Below are positions 16,498 to 24,695 of a DNA stretch of 64,000 bases, one piece after another. Position numbers and translations under genes: made by a program. Position 1 is the stretch's first letter. Every line of letters starts with the position of its first letter. The stretch lies in contig SVDU01000026.1 of NCBI GenBank assembly GCA_015057705.1, forward strand, positions 1 to 64,000, read 5' to 3'. Source of the stretch: Paenibacillaceae bacterium (GTDB lineage Bacteria > Bacillota > Clostridia > Lachnospirales > Lachnospiraceae). The notes beneath the pieces are model-generated. The model ran no database searches and had not been told where the DNA came from. It was given only the letters and a program-made list of their open reading frames with translations.

Positions 16498-17907
16498 ATG
16501 AAGGAAGCTTCAAAAAATTACGATGTGATCATCATCGGTGCAGGCCCTTCCGGTATTTTCTGCGCTTATGAACTGATCGATAAAAAACCGGATTTAAAGA
16601 TCCTGATGATTGAAAAGGGACGTCCGATTGAAAAACGTACCTGCCCCAAACGTACAACCAAAGTATGCGTAGGCTGCAAACCATGCTCCATCACCACTGG
16701 CTTTGCAGGTGCAGGTGCATTTTCAGACGGTAAATTATCCTTATCTCCTGATGTAGGAGGTAATCTGCCCGAAATACTGGGATATGATAAAACCGTGGAA
16801 CTGTTAAAGGAATCTGATAATATTTATTTAAAATTCGGCGCAGATACCAATGTATATGGTGTTGATAAGCAAAAGGAGATCCAGGAGATCCGCCGTAAAG
16901 CCATAAACGCCAATTTAAAACTAATTGAATGCCCCATCCGCCATCTGGGTACGGAGGAAGGCTATAAAATCTACACCCGTCTTCAGGAGCATTTACTGGA
17001 ACAGGGTGTGGAGATGGAATTTAATACCATGGTAAAGGACATTATTATCCAGGATAATCAGGCTAAGGGAATTATCACTGATAAGGATGAAATCTATGAG
17101 GCTCCTGAGATCGTTTCTGCCATCGGCCGCGAGGGATCTGACTGGTTCAGCCATATCTGCGGGAATCATGGAATTGAGACAAAGGTAGGAACCGTTGATA
17201 TCGGAGTTCGTGTTGAAGTCAGAGATGAAGTTATGGAATTTTTAAATAAGAATCTATATGAAGCGAAGCTTGTTTATTACACTCCAACCTTTGATGATAA
17301 GGTACGTACCTTCTGTACCAATCCTTCCGGAGAGGTAGCCACAGAATATTACGAGAACGGGCTGGCAGTTGTCAATGGACACGCATACAAATCCCAGGAA
17401 TACAAAACCAATAATACCAATTTTGCAATCCTGGTATCCAAAAACTTTACCAAGCCATTTAAAACACCCATTGAATACGGGAAACATATTTCACAGTTAA
17501 GCAACATGCTGTGTGACGGCAGGATTCTGGTGCAGACCTTTGGAGATTTTCAGAGAGGAAGACGTACCACTGAAGAGCGCTTATGCCGCAACAATATTAT
17601 TCCAACCTTAAAGGATGCGGTTCCAGGCGATTTATCCCTGGTATTCCCTCACAGAATTATGGTTGATATTAAGGAAATGCTGCTGGCTCTTGATAAGGTA
17701 ACACCTGGTATTGCTAGTGATGAAACACTTCTTTATGGTGTGGAAGTTAAATTCTATTCCAATAAAGTGGTTGTTAACAGTGATTTTGAAACCAGCGTGC
17801 TGGGGCTGCGTGCCATCGGAGATGGTGCTTCCGTAACTCGGGGACTTCAGCAGGCATCTGCCAATGGTATCAGCGTTGCAAGAAGTATTTTAAGCAAATT
17901 AAATTAA
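16498..17907 (+). CDS. FAD-dependent oxidoreductase under a guanine riboswitch
   Basis: Member of an uncharacterised FAD-dependent dehydrogenase family (COG2509-like). Seen: the N-terminal FAD Rossmann motif IIIGAGPSGIFCAYEL, then a Cys cluster CPKR...CVGCKPC (about residues 42-58), GFAGAGAFSDGKLSLS, and a C-terminal AIGDGASVTRGLQQASANG that closes the FAD site. About 469 residues. I start at the ATG at 16498, 8 bases after AGGAG; GTG and ATG codons at 16489 and 16492 are too close to it. It is alone, with a riboswitch before and a terminator after. The substrate is unknown. The riboswitch suggests a role in purine metabolism or redox balance tied to guanine level. Confidence 0.8.
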   Translation: MKEASKNYDVIIIGAGPSGIFCAYELIDKKPDLKILMIEKGRPIEKRTCPKRTTKVCVGCKPCSITTGFAGAGAFSDGKLSLSPDVGGNLPEILGYDKTVELLKESDNIYLKFGADTNVYGVDKQKEIQEIRRKAINANLKLIECPIRHLGTEEGYKIYTRLQEHLLEQGVEMEFNTMVKDIIIQDNQAKGIITDKDEIYEAPEIVSAIGREGSDWFSHICGNHGIETKVGTVDIGVRVEVRDEVMEFLNKNLYEAKLVYYTPTFDDKVRTFCTNPSGEVATEYYENGLAVVNGHAYKSQEYKTNNTNFAILVSKNFTKPFKTPIEYGKHISQLSNMLCDGRILVQTFGDFQRGRRTTEERLCRNNIIPTLKDAVPGDLSLVFPHRIMVDIKEMLLALDKVTPGIASDETLLYGVEVKFYSNKVVVNSDFETSVLGLRAIGDGASVTRGLQQASANGISVARSILSKLN

Positions 17908-17917
17908 AGTGCAAAAA

Positions 17918-17967
17918 GGGGTGTTACAAAACTGACGTAAGCTGGTTTTGTTGCACCCCGGTTTTTA
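17918..17967 (+). terminator. terminator of the FAD oxidoreductase gene
   Basis: GGGGTG-tt-ACAAAAC (17918-17932) pairs with GTTTTGT-tg-CACCCC (17945-17959), and a T5 run follows after GG. It also marks the left border of the RloA/RloB pair. Confidence 0.8.
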
Positions 17968-17989
17968 TCTATCGAAACATGAATCATTG

Positions 17990-18640
17990 TTAAACTTTAT
18001 TAATTTTACTTTTTATCTCCCCCACCAAATCATGCACCGTTGTACACGGCCACATCTCCGATGGCTTCACTTTACCTTCTCTTTTACACTGCTCAATTTT
18101 CTGCTGTGCAATTCTTATCGCTTTCTCTTCATCACCGTTCTTGCAAATTCTTTTGTAAATATTGCTGTCTGCTTTGGAATACTTTTGTCCTGTTCTACTT
18201 TCATACACTTTGCCAAATTCTGAACAACACGTCCATGATTCACGCAATGCAGGCATTGAACCAAAGTAGGCATAAGTCCAGATTTCAAAGCATGGATTCG
18301 ACCAGCCTACTCCGATTTCTTTTTCTCTTGCTGCATGAATTATTTCATCGAAATCTTTCACTTGATCTCTATCAAACACAATCCAAGGCATGCGGTACTG
18401 TGCTTCATATGCTGTCAATTCCATACATTTTTCTAACATGTTACGTGTTTTGGTTTCTACTACACGAATTACAAGCTTATCTTGAATCTCATAAGGCAGA
18501 CTTTCATGTAAGCCATTAAAGTAACATCGTTCTGTAGCTTCTGTATCTGTAACAATTAGATAATACCCCAACTCAGGTGCTCTAACCTTATTGCGTTGTT
18601 CTCTTGTTTTTCGATTACCCGTTCTTTCGTCTCTTGCCAC
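17990..18640 (-). CDS. RloB-like Toprim-type protein
   Basis: RloB proteins accompany an RloA ATPase and carry a Toprim-like nuclease fold. Seen in 216 residues: a basic N terminus, an acidic cluster TEATE (about 33-37), the FDRD motif at 89-92 (DxD), and the family signature NPCFEIW at 115-121. The start lies 2 bases after the rloA stop, so the two are coupled. Such pairs are found near restriction systems and in defence islands and resemble OLD/PARIS-type ATPase-nuclease systems. An antiphage role is inference. The pair is AT-rich and bounded by terminators, which fits horizontal acquisition. Confidence 0.8.
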   Translation of the reverse strand: MARDERTGNRKTREQRNKVRAPELGYYLIVTDTEATERCYFNGLHESLPYEIQDKLVIRVVETKTRNMLEKCMELTAYEAQYRMPWIVFDRDQVKDFDEIIHAAREKEIGVGWSNPCFEIWTYAYFGSMPALRESWTCCSEFGKVYESRTGQKYSKADSNIYKRICKNGDEEKAIRIAQQKIEQCKREGKVKPSEMWPCTTVHDLVGEIKSKINKV

Positions 18641-18642
18641 TC

Positions 18643-19899
18643 TTAACCCTCCTTAAAAATGTCAATACTCTTTAAGGAGGGAATTGCGCCATACTTACCA
18701 ATCAGATAATTCTTTTCGTAACTCTCATCCTTCCTGATTCTAGTTCCATCTTCATCTATAAAATCCGCAAGTGAATATAAGGTCGATATTCCTTCATGAC
18801 TTTTTTCAGTAAACCAGATTTCATCTCGTCTAAGCAAATGATTTGATAGCTGCCAGGTATCATGTGTTGTAAATACCAACTGTGCATGATTTACATTTAT
18901 CTGTGGATTTAAAAATGTAAGAATAAAGTTTCTTACCAGTAGTGGGTGTAACCGTGCATTTAATTCATCTATAAAGAATACGCTTCCTTTGTTGATTACT
19001 TCCTGTAGCTCTGGATATAAGGCAAACATTTTTAAGGTTCCTGCGGATTCCATAGCCAATGGAATCTCTGCCATCTCATCCGAGTCTATCTTTTTATGAA
19101 GTGCATTAATTTTATATTTACCTTCTTTTGAGTCTCCCTCTACCGGAATCTTTTCAACACGAAAGTCCTTAATGTTTTCATCAAAAGATGCAAAATATTC
19201 AACTACTTCTTTTTGCACATTTTTATCTTCTACGAATTCTTTTGGTAATCTTTTTGACATGAAAAAATTGGTAATCACATCTCCAAAATCCGCAAATTGA
19301 TTTGCAAAAAACCAATCACGAATTGCTTTACATTTTGCAATCTTTAATTTGGCTCCCAAGGATATAATCAGAACCTGCTTTTCTAAAGCAACTTCTATAT
19401 TCTCTCTGCTATTCTTTGGAATACCCATAAGATCCAAAGTGTCCTCTGAACGATAAAATACAGGGCTATATTTTCTGGCTGTTTTTGCTTTTACATTTAG
19501 CCATTCTTCTGTAATACCTACATTACCAATGCAGAATCCATAGTTATATGATTTTTCACCTTTATCACCAGGTATTGTAAAATAGACTTCAAAGCTGGAT
19601 TCTGCATTTTCCGAATTACTGTCAAACAAAAATGGGGTGGGTCTATATTCTGTAAAATTTTCATCTTCGTCACCGTACTTAAATGATTCTATTATATATT
19701 CTGTCATGTATTCAAATGCATTGTAGACATTTGACTTACCACTTGCATTTGCACCATATATTGCTGCAACCGGAAGAATTTTTTCACTGCCTATACAAAC
19801 AACACGTTCTGAAAACTCAGTCATTTTGGCCGCTGATAGGTCTAATGTAGCTTCATCTTTGAAGGATTTATAATTTTTAAAATTAAACTGTATTAACAT
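18643..19899 (-). CDS. RloA-like AAA/ABC-type ATPase
   Basis: SMC/OLD-like ATPase of the AAA_15 group, the partner of RloB. Seen in 418 residues: the opening FNFKNYKSFKDEATLDLS, Walker A GANASGKS at 49-56, an ABC signature-like ESAGTLKMF at about 284-292, Walker B VFFIDELNARLHP at about 307-319, and the switch histidine in TTHDTWQL. I start at the ATG at 19899, which has GGTGAGG upstream; a start at 19941 would add 14 poorly matching residues. Promoter at 19931-19958. It probably senses a phage or DNA structure and licenses RloB. Confidence 0.82.
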   Translation of the reverse strand: MLIQFNFKNYKSFKDEATLDLSAAKMTEFSERVVCIGSEKILPVAAIYGANASGKSNVYNAFEYMTEYIIESFKYGDEDENFTEYRPTPFLFDSNSENAESSFEVYFTIPGDKGEKSYNYGFCIGNVGITEEWLNVKAKTARKYSPVFYRSEDTLDLMGIPKNSRENIEVALEKQVLIISLGAKLKIAKCKAIRDWFFANQFADFGDVITNFFMSKRLPKEFVEDKNVQKEVVEYFASFDENIKDFRVEKIPVEGDSKEGKYKINALHKKIDSDEMAEIPLAMESAGTLKMFALYPELQEVINKGSVFFIDELNARLHPLLVRNFILTFLNPQINVNHAQLVFTTHDTWQLSNHLLRRDEIWFTEKSHEGISTLYSLADFIDEDGTRIRKDESYEKNYLIGKYGAIPSLKSIDIFKEG

Positions 19900-19930
19900 G
19901 GTATCAACCTCACCTTCTATTCTATATTCT

Positions 19931-19958
19931 ATTATACCCATTTTAGATATAAAATCAA
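19931..19958 (-). promoter_or_regulatory. promoter of the RloA/RloB pair
   Basis: On the minus strand TTGATT (19958-19953), 16 bases, TATAAT (19936-19931), about 30 bases before the RloA start. Confidence 0.6.
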
Positions 19959-20073
19959 CGACAAAATGTGATATTATCTCATTTATATGTATACTTTATT
20001 TTAAAAAGCAAAAGCAGATTCCTAAGAACCTGCCTTATCTGGTAATGCCTGTTAATTATTTTGTTAAAAAGAA

Positions 20074-20090
20074 CAGGAGCATTGCTCCTG
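20074..20090 (-). terminator. terminator after the HAD-xpt unit
   Basis: The palindrome CAGGAGCATTGCTCCTG is followed on the minus strand by TTCTTTTT. It lies 58 bases past the HAD stop and separates it from the RloA/RloB pair. The gap 19959-20147 shows no gene. Confidence 0.6.
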
Positions 20091-20147
20091 ATATGAAATC
20101 ATAAAGAATTCACATCATTTTGCAATACTCCCTTTTATTATAATGTT

Positions 20148-20945
20148 TTAGACAAGCCCCAGCTTTTTCATCGCATAAGCCACTCCGTCATCTTCCACAT
20201 TCTTTGTATAGAAGGTGGCATACGGCTCCAGCTCTACGCTGTGGTGTCCCATTAAGATACAGTTCTTTGCATATTCAAACATAGATAAATCATTGGTGCT
20301 GTCACCGAATACGTATGTATCGGAAAGATCCACTCCGTAATGCCTGATTACTTCCTCAATTGCAGTCGCCTTGGAGTGTCCTGCCGGAACACATTCGTAA
20401 AATCCGCCGCCCCGGTTAATAATATCAAAATCCAGTCCCAGTTCTCTGGCAAAGCCCTTCATATCACTTTGTTCATCTTCCATAACACAGAATTTATCAA
20501 AGTCATAGCAGTCTTCATCCCATCCCAGTGGAGAACAGTTTCCCTCGGAAGCTACATGCTCCTTCATGATTCTGACCTTTTCGATCCGTGATTCCTCTTT
20601 ATTAAAATAGCAGCTTTCTGTTCCTTCTAAGATCCCGTCAAGACCGTATTTCACAATCATTTTCTTAATTTTAATGCCCGTTTCATGAGGAATTGAGGCG
20701 GAGTAAATCACGTCTTTCCCCGCCACAATCCGTGTCCCGCAGCCGCAGCAATAGCCGTCTACTTCCAGGAGAGACCGAATGGGTCCGGTGAGGCAGTAGG
20801 TGCGTCCGGAATTTATAAATACCAGATGCCCTGCCTCTCTCGCCCGCTCAATGGCCTGCTTTGCGCTTTCCGGCACATTCCGGTTAATTTCCGAAAACAG
20901 AGTACCGTCAATATCAAAAAACAGGGCTTTTCTCTTTCCTGTCAT
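20148..20945 (-). CDS. Cof-type HAD phosphatase
   Basis: HAD-superfamily IIB phosphatase acting on small phosphorylated metabolites such as sugar phosphates or flavin precursors. Seen in 265 residues: motif I FFDIDGTLF near the N terminus with the nucleophile Asp, motif II INSGRT, a C2B cap, and motif IV FGDSTNDLSMFEYA. The start overlaps the end of xpt by 4 bases, so the two are coupled. The exact substrate cannot be read from sequence. Confidence 0.88.
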   Translation of the reverse strand: MTGKRKALFFDIDGTLFSEINRNVPESAKQAIERAREAGHLVFINSGRTYCLTGPIRSLLEVDGYCCGCGTRIVAGKDVIYSASIPHETGIKIKKMIVKYGLDGILEGTESCYFNKEESRIEKVRIMKEHVASEGNCSPLGWDEDCYDFDKFCVMEDEQSDMKGFARELGLDFDIINRGGGFYECVPAGHSKATAIEEVIRHYGVDLSDTYVFGDSTNDLSMFEYAKNCILMGHHSVELEPYATFYTKNVEDDGVAYAMKKLGLV

Positions 20946-21526
20946 CGGTCACCTCGAAAACAGATGGTTCCGGTGGCTTCATCCATACTTTCTACAATCG
21001 CAAGAGATTCTACCCGGATTCCTTCTGAACGAAGGTGGTCTCCGCCGGGCTGAAATCCCTTCTCAATGACGATTCCTGCACCTACCAGTTCAGCACCGGA
21101 ATCTTTTACAATTGCTGCAAGTCCCTCCAGTGCTTTGCCGTTGGCTAAAAAATCATCAATGAGCAGAACCTTGTCGCCTGTACCTATGAACTCCCTGGAT
21201 ACCATTACATCATAGGTTCTTCCATGGGTGAAGGATTCTACCTGAGTGGTATAAACATCTCCGGCGATATTCTTCGTCTTGGATTTCTTGGCAAATACGA
21301 CAGGAACATCAAAATACTGAGCTACAATACAGGCGATACCGATACCGGAGGCCTCAATGGTCAGGATTTTGTTAACTTCTTCATCTGCAAATCGTCTCTT
21401 AAACTCTTTTCCGATCTCCACGAACAGCTTAATATCCATCTGGTGATTTAAAAAGCTGTCTACTTTCAGTACGTCACCGGACTTAATCTTTCCGTCCTTC
21501 CGTATTCTATCCTTTAAAAGCTGCAT
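20942..21526 (-). CDS. xpt: xanthine phosphoribosyltransferase
   Basis: Purine salvage enzyme that converts xanthine plus PRPP to XMP. Seen in 194 residues: MQLLKDRIRKDGKI at the start, LTIEASGIGIACIVAQYF, FAKKSKTKN, and the PRPP-binding loop LLIDDFLANGKAL, all as in B. subtilis Xpt. In Bacillus the gene carries a guanine riboswitch. Here there are only 25 bases between the upstream lipoprotein stop and xpt, with no aptamer, so it depends on the upstream gene's promoter. Confidence 0.94.
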   Translation of the reverse strand: MQLLKDRIRKDGKIKSGDVLKVDSFLNHQMDIKLFVEIGKEFKRRFADEEVNKILTIEASGIGIACIVAQYFDVPVVFAKKSKTKNIAGDVYTTQVESFTHGRTYDVMVSREFIGTGDKVLLIDDFLANGKALEGLAAIVKDSGAELVGAGIVIEKGFQPGGDHLRSEGIRVESLAIVESMDEATGTICFRGDR

Positions 21527-21551
21527 AAAGGTTCCCCCTATGGTATGTGAT

Positions 21552-22658
21552 TTATTGGGTAATGTTAGCGTTTTCTTTTAAGAAATCCAGTACTTTATTA
21601 CTGATGATATAATCATCTACTTCATACTGTCCTGCTGCCTGGATCATGCTGTCTACACTTTCGTATCCCATCTTCTGTGCTACATCAGTGCGGTCATCAT
21701 CACTTACTGTGATTCCCTCTTTTTCAGCTATGGCATTTAATACCAGTCTCTGTTTTACAATTCCCTCAGCCTGAGTTTTCACTGTGTTTCTGAAGTCTTC
21801 TTCCTTCATTCCGGTAAAAGCTGTAATAAAGGACGCAAAATCCATTCCATAAGCGGCTGCCTGATTGGTATATCTGGCTACTACGTTCTCAACATTGGCA
21901 TCAATGGCTTCCTGATTAGCCTCAACTGTGGAGTTTGCTAAAACTGCATCGTAAATATTGCTTTTTACAGTCTGATCAGCCTGATCATTCTTATTCTGGA
22001 GAAGAGTGGTTTTCTTATCTTCCTTATACTCGTCAACTGTTTTAAACTTTGTATTCTCCTGAACAAATGCATCGTTTAATTCAGGGGTCTGTTTTTCTTT
22101 AATTGTATTAACCGTTACCTCGAATACAACAGGTTTTCCTGCCAGATCCTTGTTGTTATATTCCTGAGGGAAAGTAAGGTCTAAAGAAAGCTTGTCTCCC
22201 TTTTTAGCGCCGATGATACGCTCTTCAAATCCAGGAATAAACTGATTGGATCCGATGGTTAAATCATAGCCCTGAGCAGTGCCGCCATCAAATGCAGCAC
22301 CATCTTTCTTTCCAACAAAATCGATGTTTACAACGTCACCAGACTGTACAGCACGATCTACATCAACGTCTTTCTCATGAGCTGCCAGATCACTCTGGAT
22401 TGCCTGTTGTACTTCTTCATCAGTCACTTCTACAGTTTCTCTTTTTACTTCTATGCCTTTGTAATTTCCCAGTGTAATGGTTCCGTTATTCACTTTTGAT
22501 AAATCTACAGTGGGAACAGTTTCCTGTGCAGAGGATTCGGTAGCTTCTGTTGTCTCAGGTGCTGCTGTTGTCGTCTCAGCTGCCGGTTTTTTAGAGCAGC
22601 CGGTCATAATTGCGGCGGCAACAAGACCGCACATACATACATTTAAAAATTTTCTCAT
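21552..22658 (-). CDS. trigger factor-like peptidyl-prolyl isomerase lipoprotein
   Basis: Extracytoplasmic foldase. Seen in 368 residues from the ATG at 22658 (AAGGA upstream): a signal peptide ending in the lipobox-like AAIMTGC, a Thr/Glu-rich linker, a trigger-factor-like FKBP domain (about residues 100-180: VVNIDFVGKKDGAAFDGG, FIPGFEERIIGAKKGD), and a helical C-terminal chaperone-like part (about 190-365). It lacks the ribosome-binding N-terminal domain of real trigger factor and is anchored outside the membrane. Followed by xpt after 25 bases, an odd pairing. Confidence 0.85.
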   Translation of the reverse strand: MRKFLNVCMCGLVAAAIMTGCSKKPAAETTTAAPETTEATESSAQETVPTVDLSKVNNGTITLGNYKGIEVKRETVEVTDEEVQQAIQSDLAAHEKDVDVDRAVQSGDVVNIDFVGKKDGAAFDGGTAQGYDLTIGSNQFIPGFEERIIGAKKGDKLSLDLTFPQEYNNKDLAGKPVVFEVTVNTIKEKQTPELNDAFVQENTKFKTVDEYKEDKKTTLLQNKNDQADQTVKSNIYDAVLANSTVEANQEAIDANVENVVARYTNQAAAYGMDFASFITAFTGMKEEDFRNTVKTQAEGIVKQRLVLNAIAEKEGITVSDDDRTDVAQKMGYESVDSMIQAAGQYEVDDYIISNKVLDFLKENANITQ

Positions 22659-22783
22659 AATACAATCCTTTTTCCTTCTAAAATTATATATCATATTTGT
22701 ACCGCTTCCTGTCAGTTATACCATATCAGGCACAGTAAAAAAAGCACTTTCCGGAAATTAACAAAAATTTCAATATTCCGTTA

Positions 22784-24178
22784 TTATTTGTAAAATGCCT
22801 TGAATGCCTTATATGTATTATAAACATCCAGTTTGGAAGAAAGCTCGAATGGGGAATGCATGGAAAGGATTGGCACTCCTAAATCCACTACATCAACATC
22901 CATGGCAGCTACATACTTGGCTATGGTTCCGCCACCGCCCTGGTCAACTGCCCCCAGTTCACCGATCTGCCAGTAAACGCCATCCTTCTCCATCATGGCA
23001 ATCACCTTAGCCATAAGCTCTGCGCTGGCATCATTGGATCCTGCTTTTCCCCTGACACCGGTATACTTTGTCAGAACACAGCCTTTATTCAGATAGCAGG
23101 CATTGCGCTCTTCGTAAACAGAAGCAAATGTAGGATCATAAGCAGCATTCACATCAGAAGACAAGCACATGGAATTGCGCAGAACCGTTCTGACATTTGC
23201 ATGAGCCACTTCAGCCAGATCCTCAATAAAATGAAGAACAAAATGGGAATTTAATCCGGTATTTCCGTCAGAACCCACCTCTTCTTTGTCAGCCAGTATG
23301 GTAAGTGTGGTGTATTCCGGCTTCACTGCATCGATCTCCGCCATAAGAGCTGTATAAGCACATACCCTGTCATCCTGTCCATATGCACCGATGATGCTTC
23401 GGTCCAGACCTACATCGCTGGCTTTCTGTGCCGGTACCATCTCGATCTCAGCCCGTAAGAAATCTGCCTCCGTAATACCAAAACGGTCGTTTAAAAGCTT
23501 GAGGGCCATTAGTTTTACCGGCTCTTTTATCTCAGCTTCGTCATTAAAAGGCAGAGATCCGATTACTACATTCAGTTCTTCTCCCTTCAGTCCGTCTCTT
23601 AACTTTCTCTCATTCTGTTCTGCGGCCAGATGAGGAAGTAAATCTGTAATGCAAAATACAGGATCGCCTTCTTTTTCACCGATGTTGACTTCGATGATTT
23701 CTCCGCTTTTCTTAATAATTACACCATGCATGGATAATGGAGTGGTGGCCCACTGGTATTTGCGGATTCCGCCGTAATAGTGAGTTTTAAAGTAGGCAAG
23801 ATCGTTTTTCTCATAAACAGGATTGGGTTTTAAATCCAGTCTGGGGGAATCGATATGGGCACCGTTAATGCGGATTCCTTTCTCAAGCCCCTGTGTACCA
23901 AAGGTGGTCGCAAGAATTGCCTTTCCCCTGTTCACCTGGTATACCTTGTCTCCGTGGCGGTAGCTCTTTGATGAGTCGAACGGTACATAGCCCTGCATCT
24001 CCAGCATGGCAACAGCTTCTCTTACACACTCACGCTCTGTCTTACCATTATCAAGAAATCTTTTATATCCCTGGCAAAACATCTCTGCCTCTTCTGTCTG
24101 TTCCGGTGCTTCTTTTCCAATATGGGGAAATTTAAATGTTAATTCATCCTGAAGCTTTTGTCCAATTGTTTTATCCAT
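22784..24178 (-). CDS. M18 family aminopeptidase
   Basis: Zinc aminopeptidase of the M18 (aspartyl/aminopeptidase I) family, cytoplasmic, cleaving N-terminal residues from peptides. Seen in 464 residues: NGAHIDSPRLDLK with the first metal His and Asp, ADKEEVGSDGNTG with the metal and catalytic Glu pair, and the end VDLGVPILSMHSPFE with the last metal His. I take the ATG at 24178 (GGAGG upstream); an in-frame ATG at 24238 would overlap dtd and has no good ribosome site. Follows dtd and the GDPD gene on the same strand. Confidence 0.9.
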   Translation of the reverse strand: MDKTIGQKLQDELTFKFPHIGKEAPEQTEEAEMFCQGYKRFLDNGKTERECVREAVAMLEMQGYVPFDSSKSYRHGDKVYQVNRGKAILATTFGTQGLEKGIRINGAHIDSPRLDLKPNPVYEKNDLAYFKTHYYGGIRKYQWATTPLSMHGVIIKKSGEIIEVNIGEKEGDPVFCITDLLPHLAAEQNERKLRDGLKGEELNVVIGSLPFNDEAEIKEPVKLMALKLLNDRFGITEADFLRAEIEMVPAQKASDVGLDRSIIGAYGQDDRVCAYTALMAEIDAVKPEYTTLTILADKEEVGSDGNTGLNSHFVLHFIEDLAEVAHANVRTVLRNSMCLSSDVNAAYDPTFASVYEERNACYLNKGCVLTKYTGVRGKAGSNDASAELMAKVIAMMEKDGVYWQIGELGAVDQGGGGTIAKYVAAMDVDVVDLGVPILSMHSPFELSSKLDVYNTYKAFKAFYK

Positions 24179-24219
24179 GGTAAATAATCCTCCGTTTTTA
24201 TTAGGGCTTAGCCCTGTTA

Positions 24220-24681
24220 TTAAGTCATTGACGGGCAAATCGTCTCACTGTCTAATACCAGAGTAAACGGTCCGTCGTTTAATAATGATACCTTCATGTC
24301 TGCACCGAAGCTGCCGGTCTGTACCCTTCTTACGAAATTGGCAAAACGCGCAGCTGTGTATTCGTAAAGATGGTTCGCCAGCTGAGGGGAGCCTGCTTTA
24401 TCAAAACTGGGCCGGTTTCCTTTTTTACAATCTGCGTAAAGTGTAAACTGACTCACTAGCAGAATCTCTCCTTCCACCTGGGATAAGGATAGATTCGTCT
24501 TACCGTTTTCATCAGCGAAAACTCTGAGTTTGCATATTTTGTCCACCATCTTATCCGCAATCTCTTCTGTGTCGGTATCCGAAACTCCTAACAGAAGAAG
24601 AAAGCCTCTCCCTATTGAGCCGGTCTCCTGTCCATCTACAGTGACTGCAGCATGGGCGACCCGCTGTAATACTATCCTCAT
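24220..24681 (-). CDS. dtd: D-aminoacyl-tRNA deacylase
   Basis: Hydrolyses D-amino acids (and glycine) mischarged on tRNA. Seen in 153 residues: [17 protein letters not shown], the active-site loop with [24 protein letters not shown], and the cross-subunit GlyPro-containing end [18 protein letters not shown]. The standard length and order of motifs are kept. It sits 14 bases after the GDPD gene. In many Firmicutes dtd follows relA; here a small alarmone synthetase lies two genes upstream. Confidence 0.95.
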   Translation of the reverse strand: MRIVLQRVAHAAVTVDGQETGSIGRGFLLLLGVSDTDTEEIADKMVDKICKLRVFADENGKTNLSLSQVEGEILLVSQFTLYADCKKGNRPSFDKAGSPQLANHLYEYTAARFANFVRRVQTGSFGADMKVSLLNDGPFTLVLDSETICPSMT

Positions 24682-24695
24682 ATGTGCTCTCCTGT

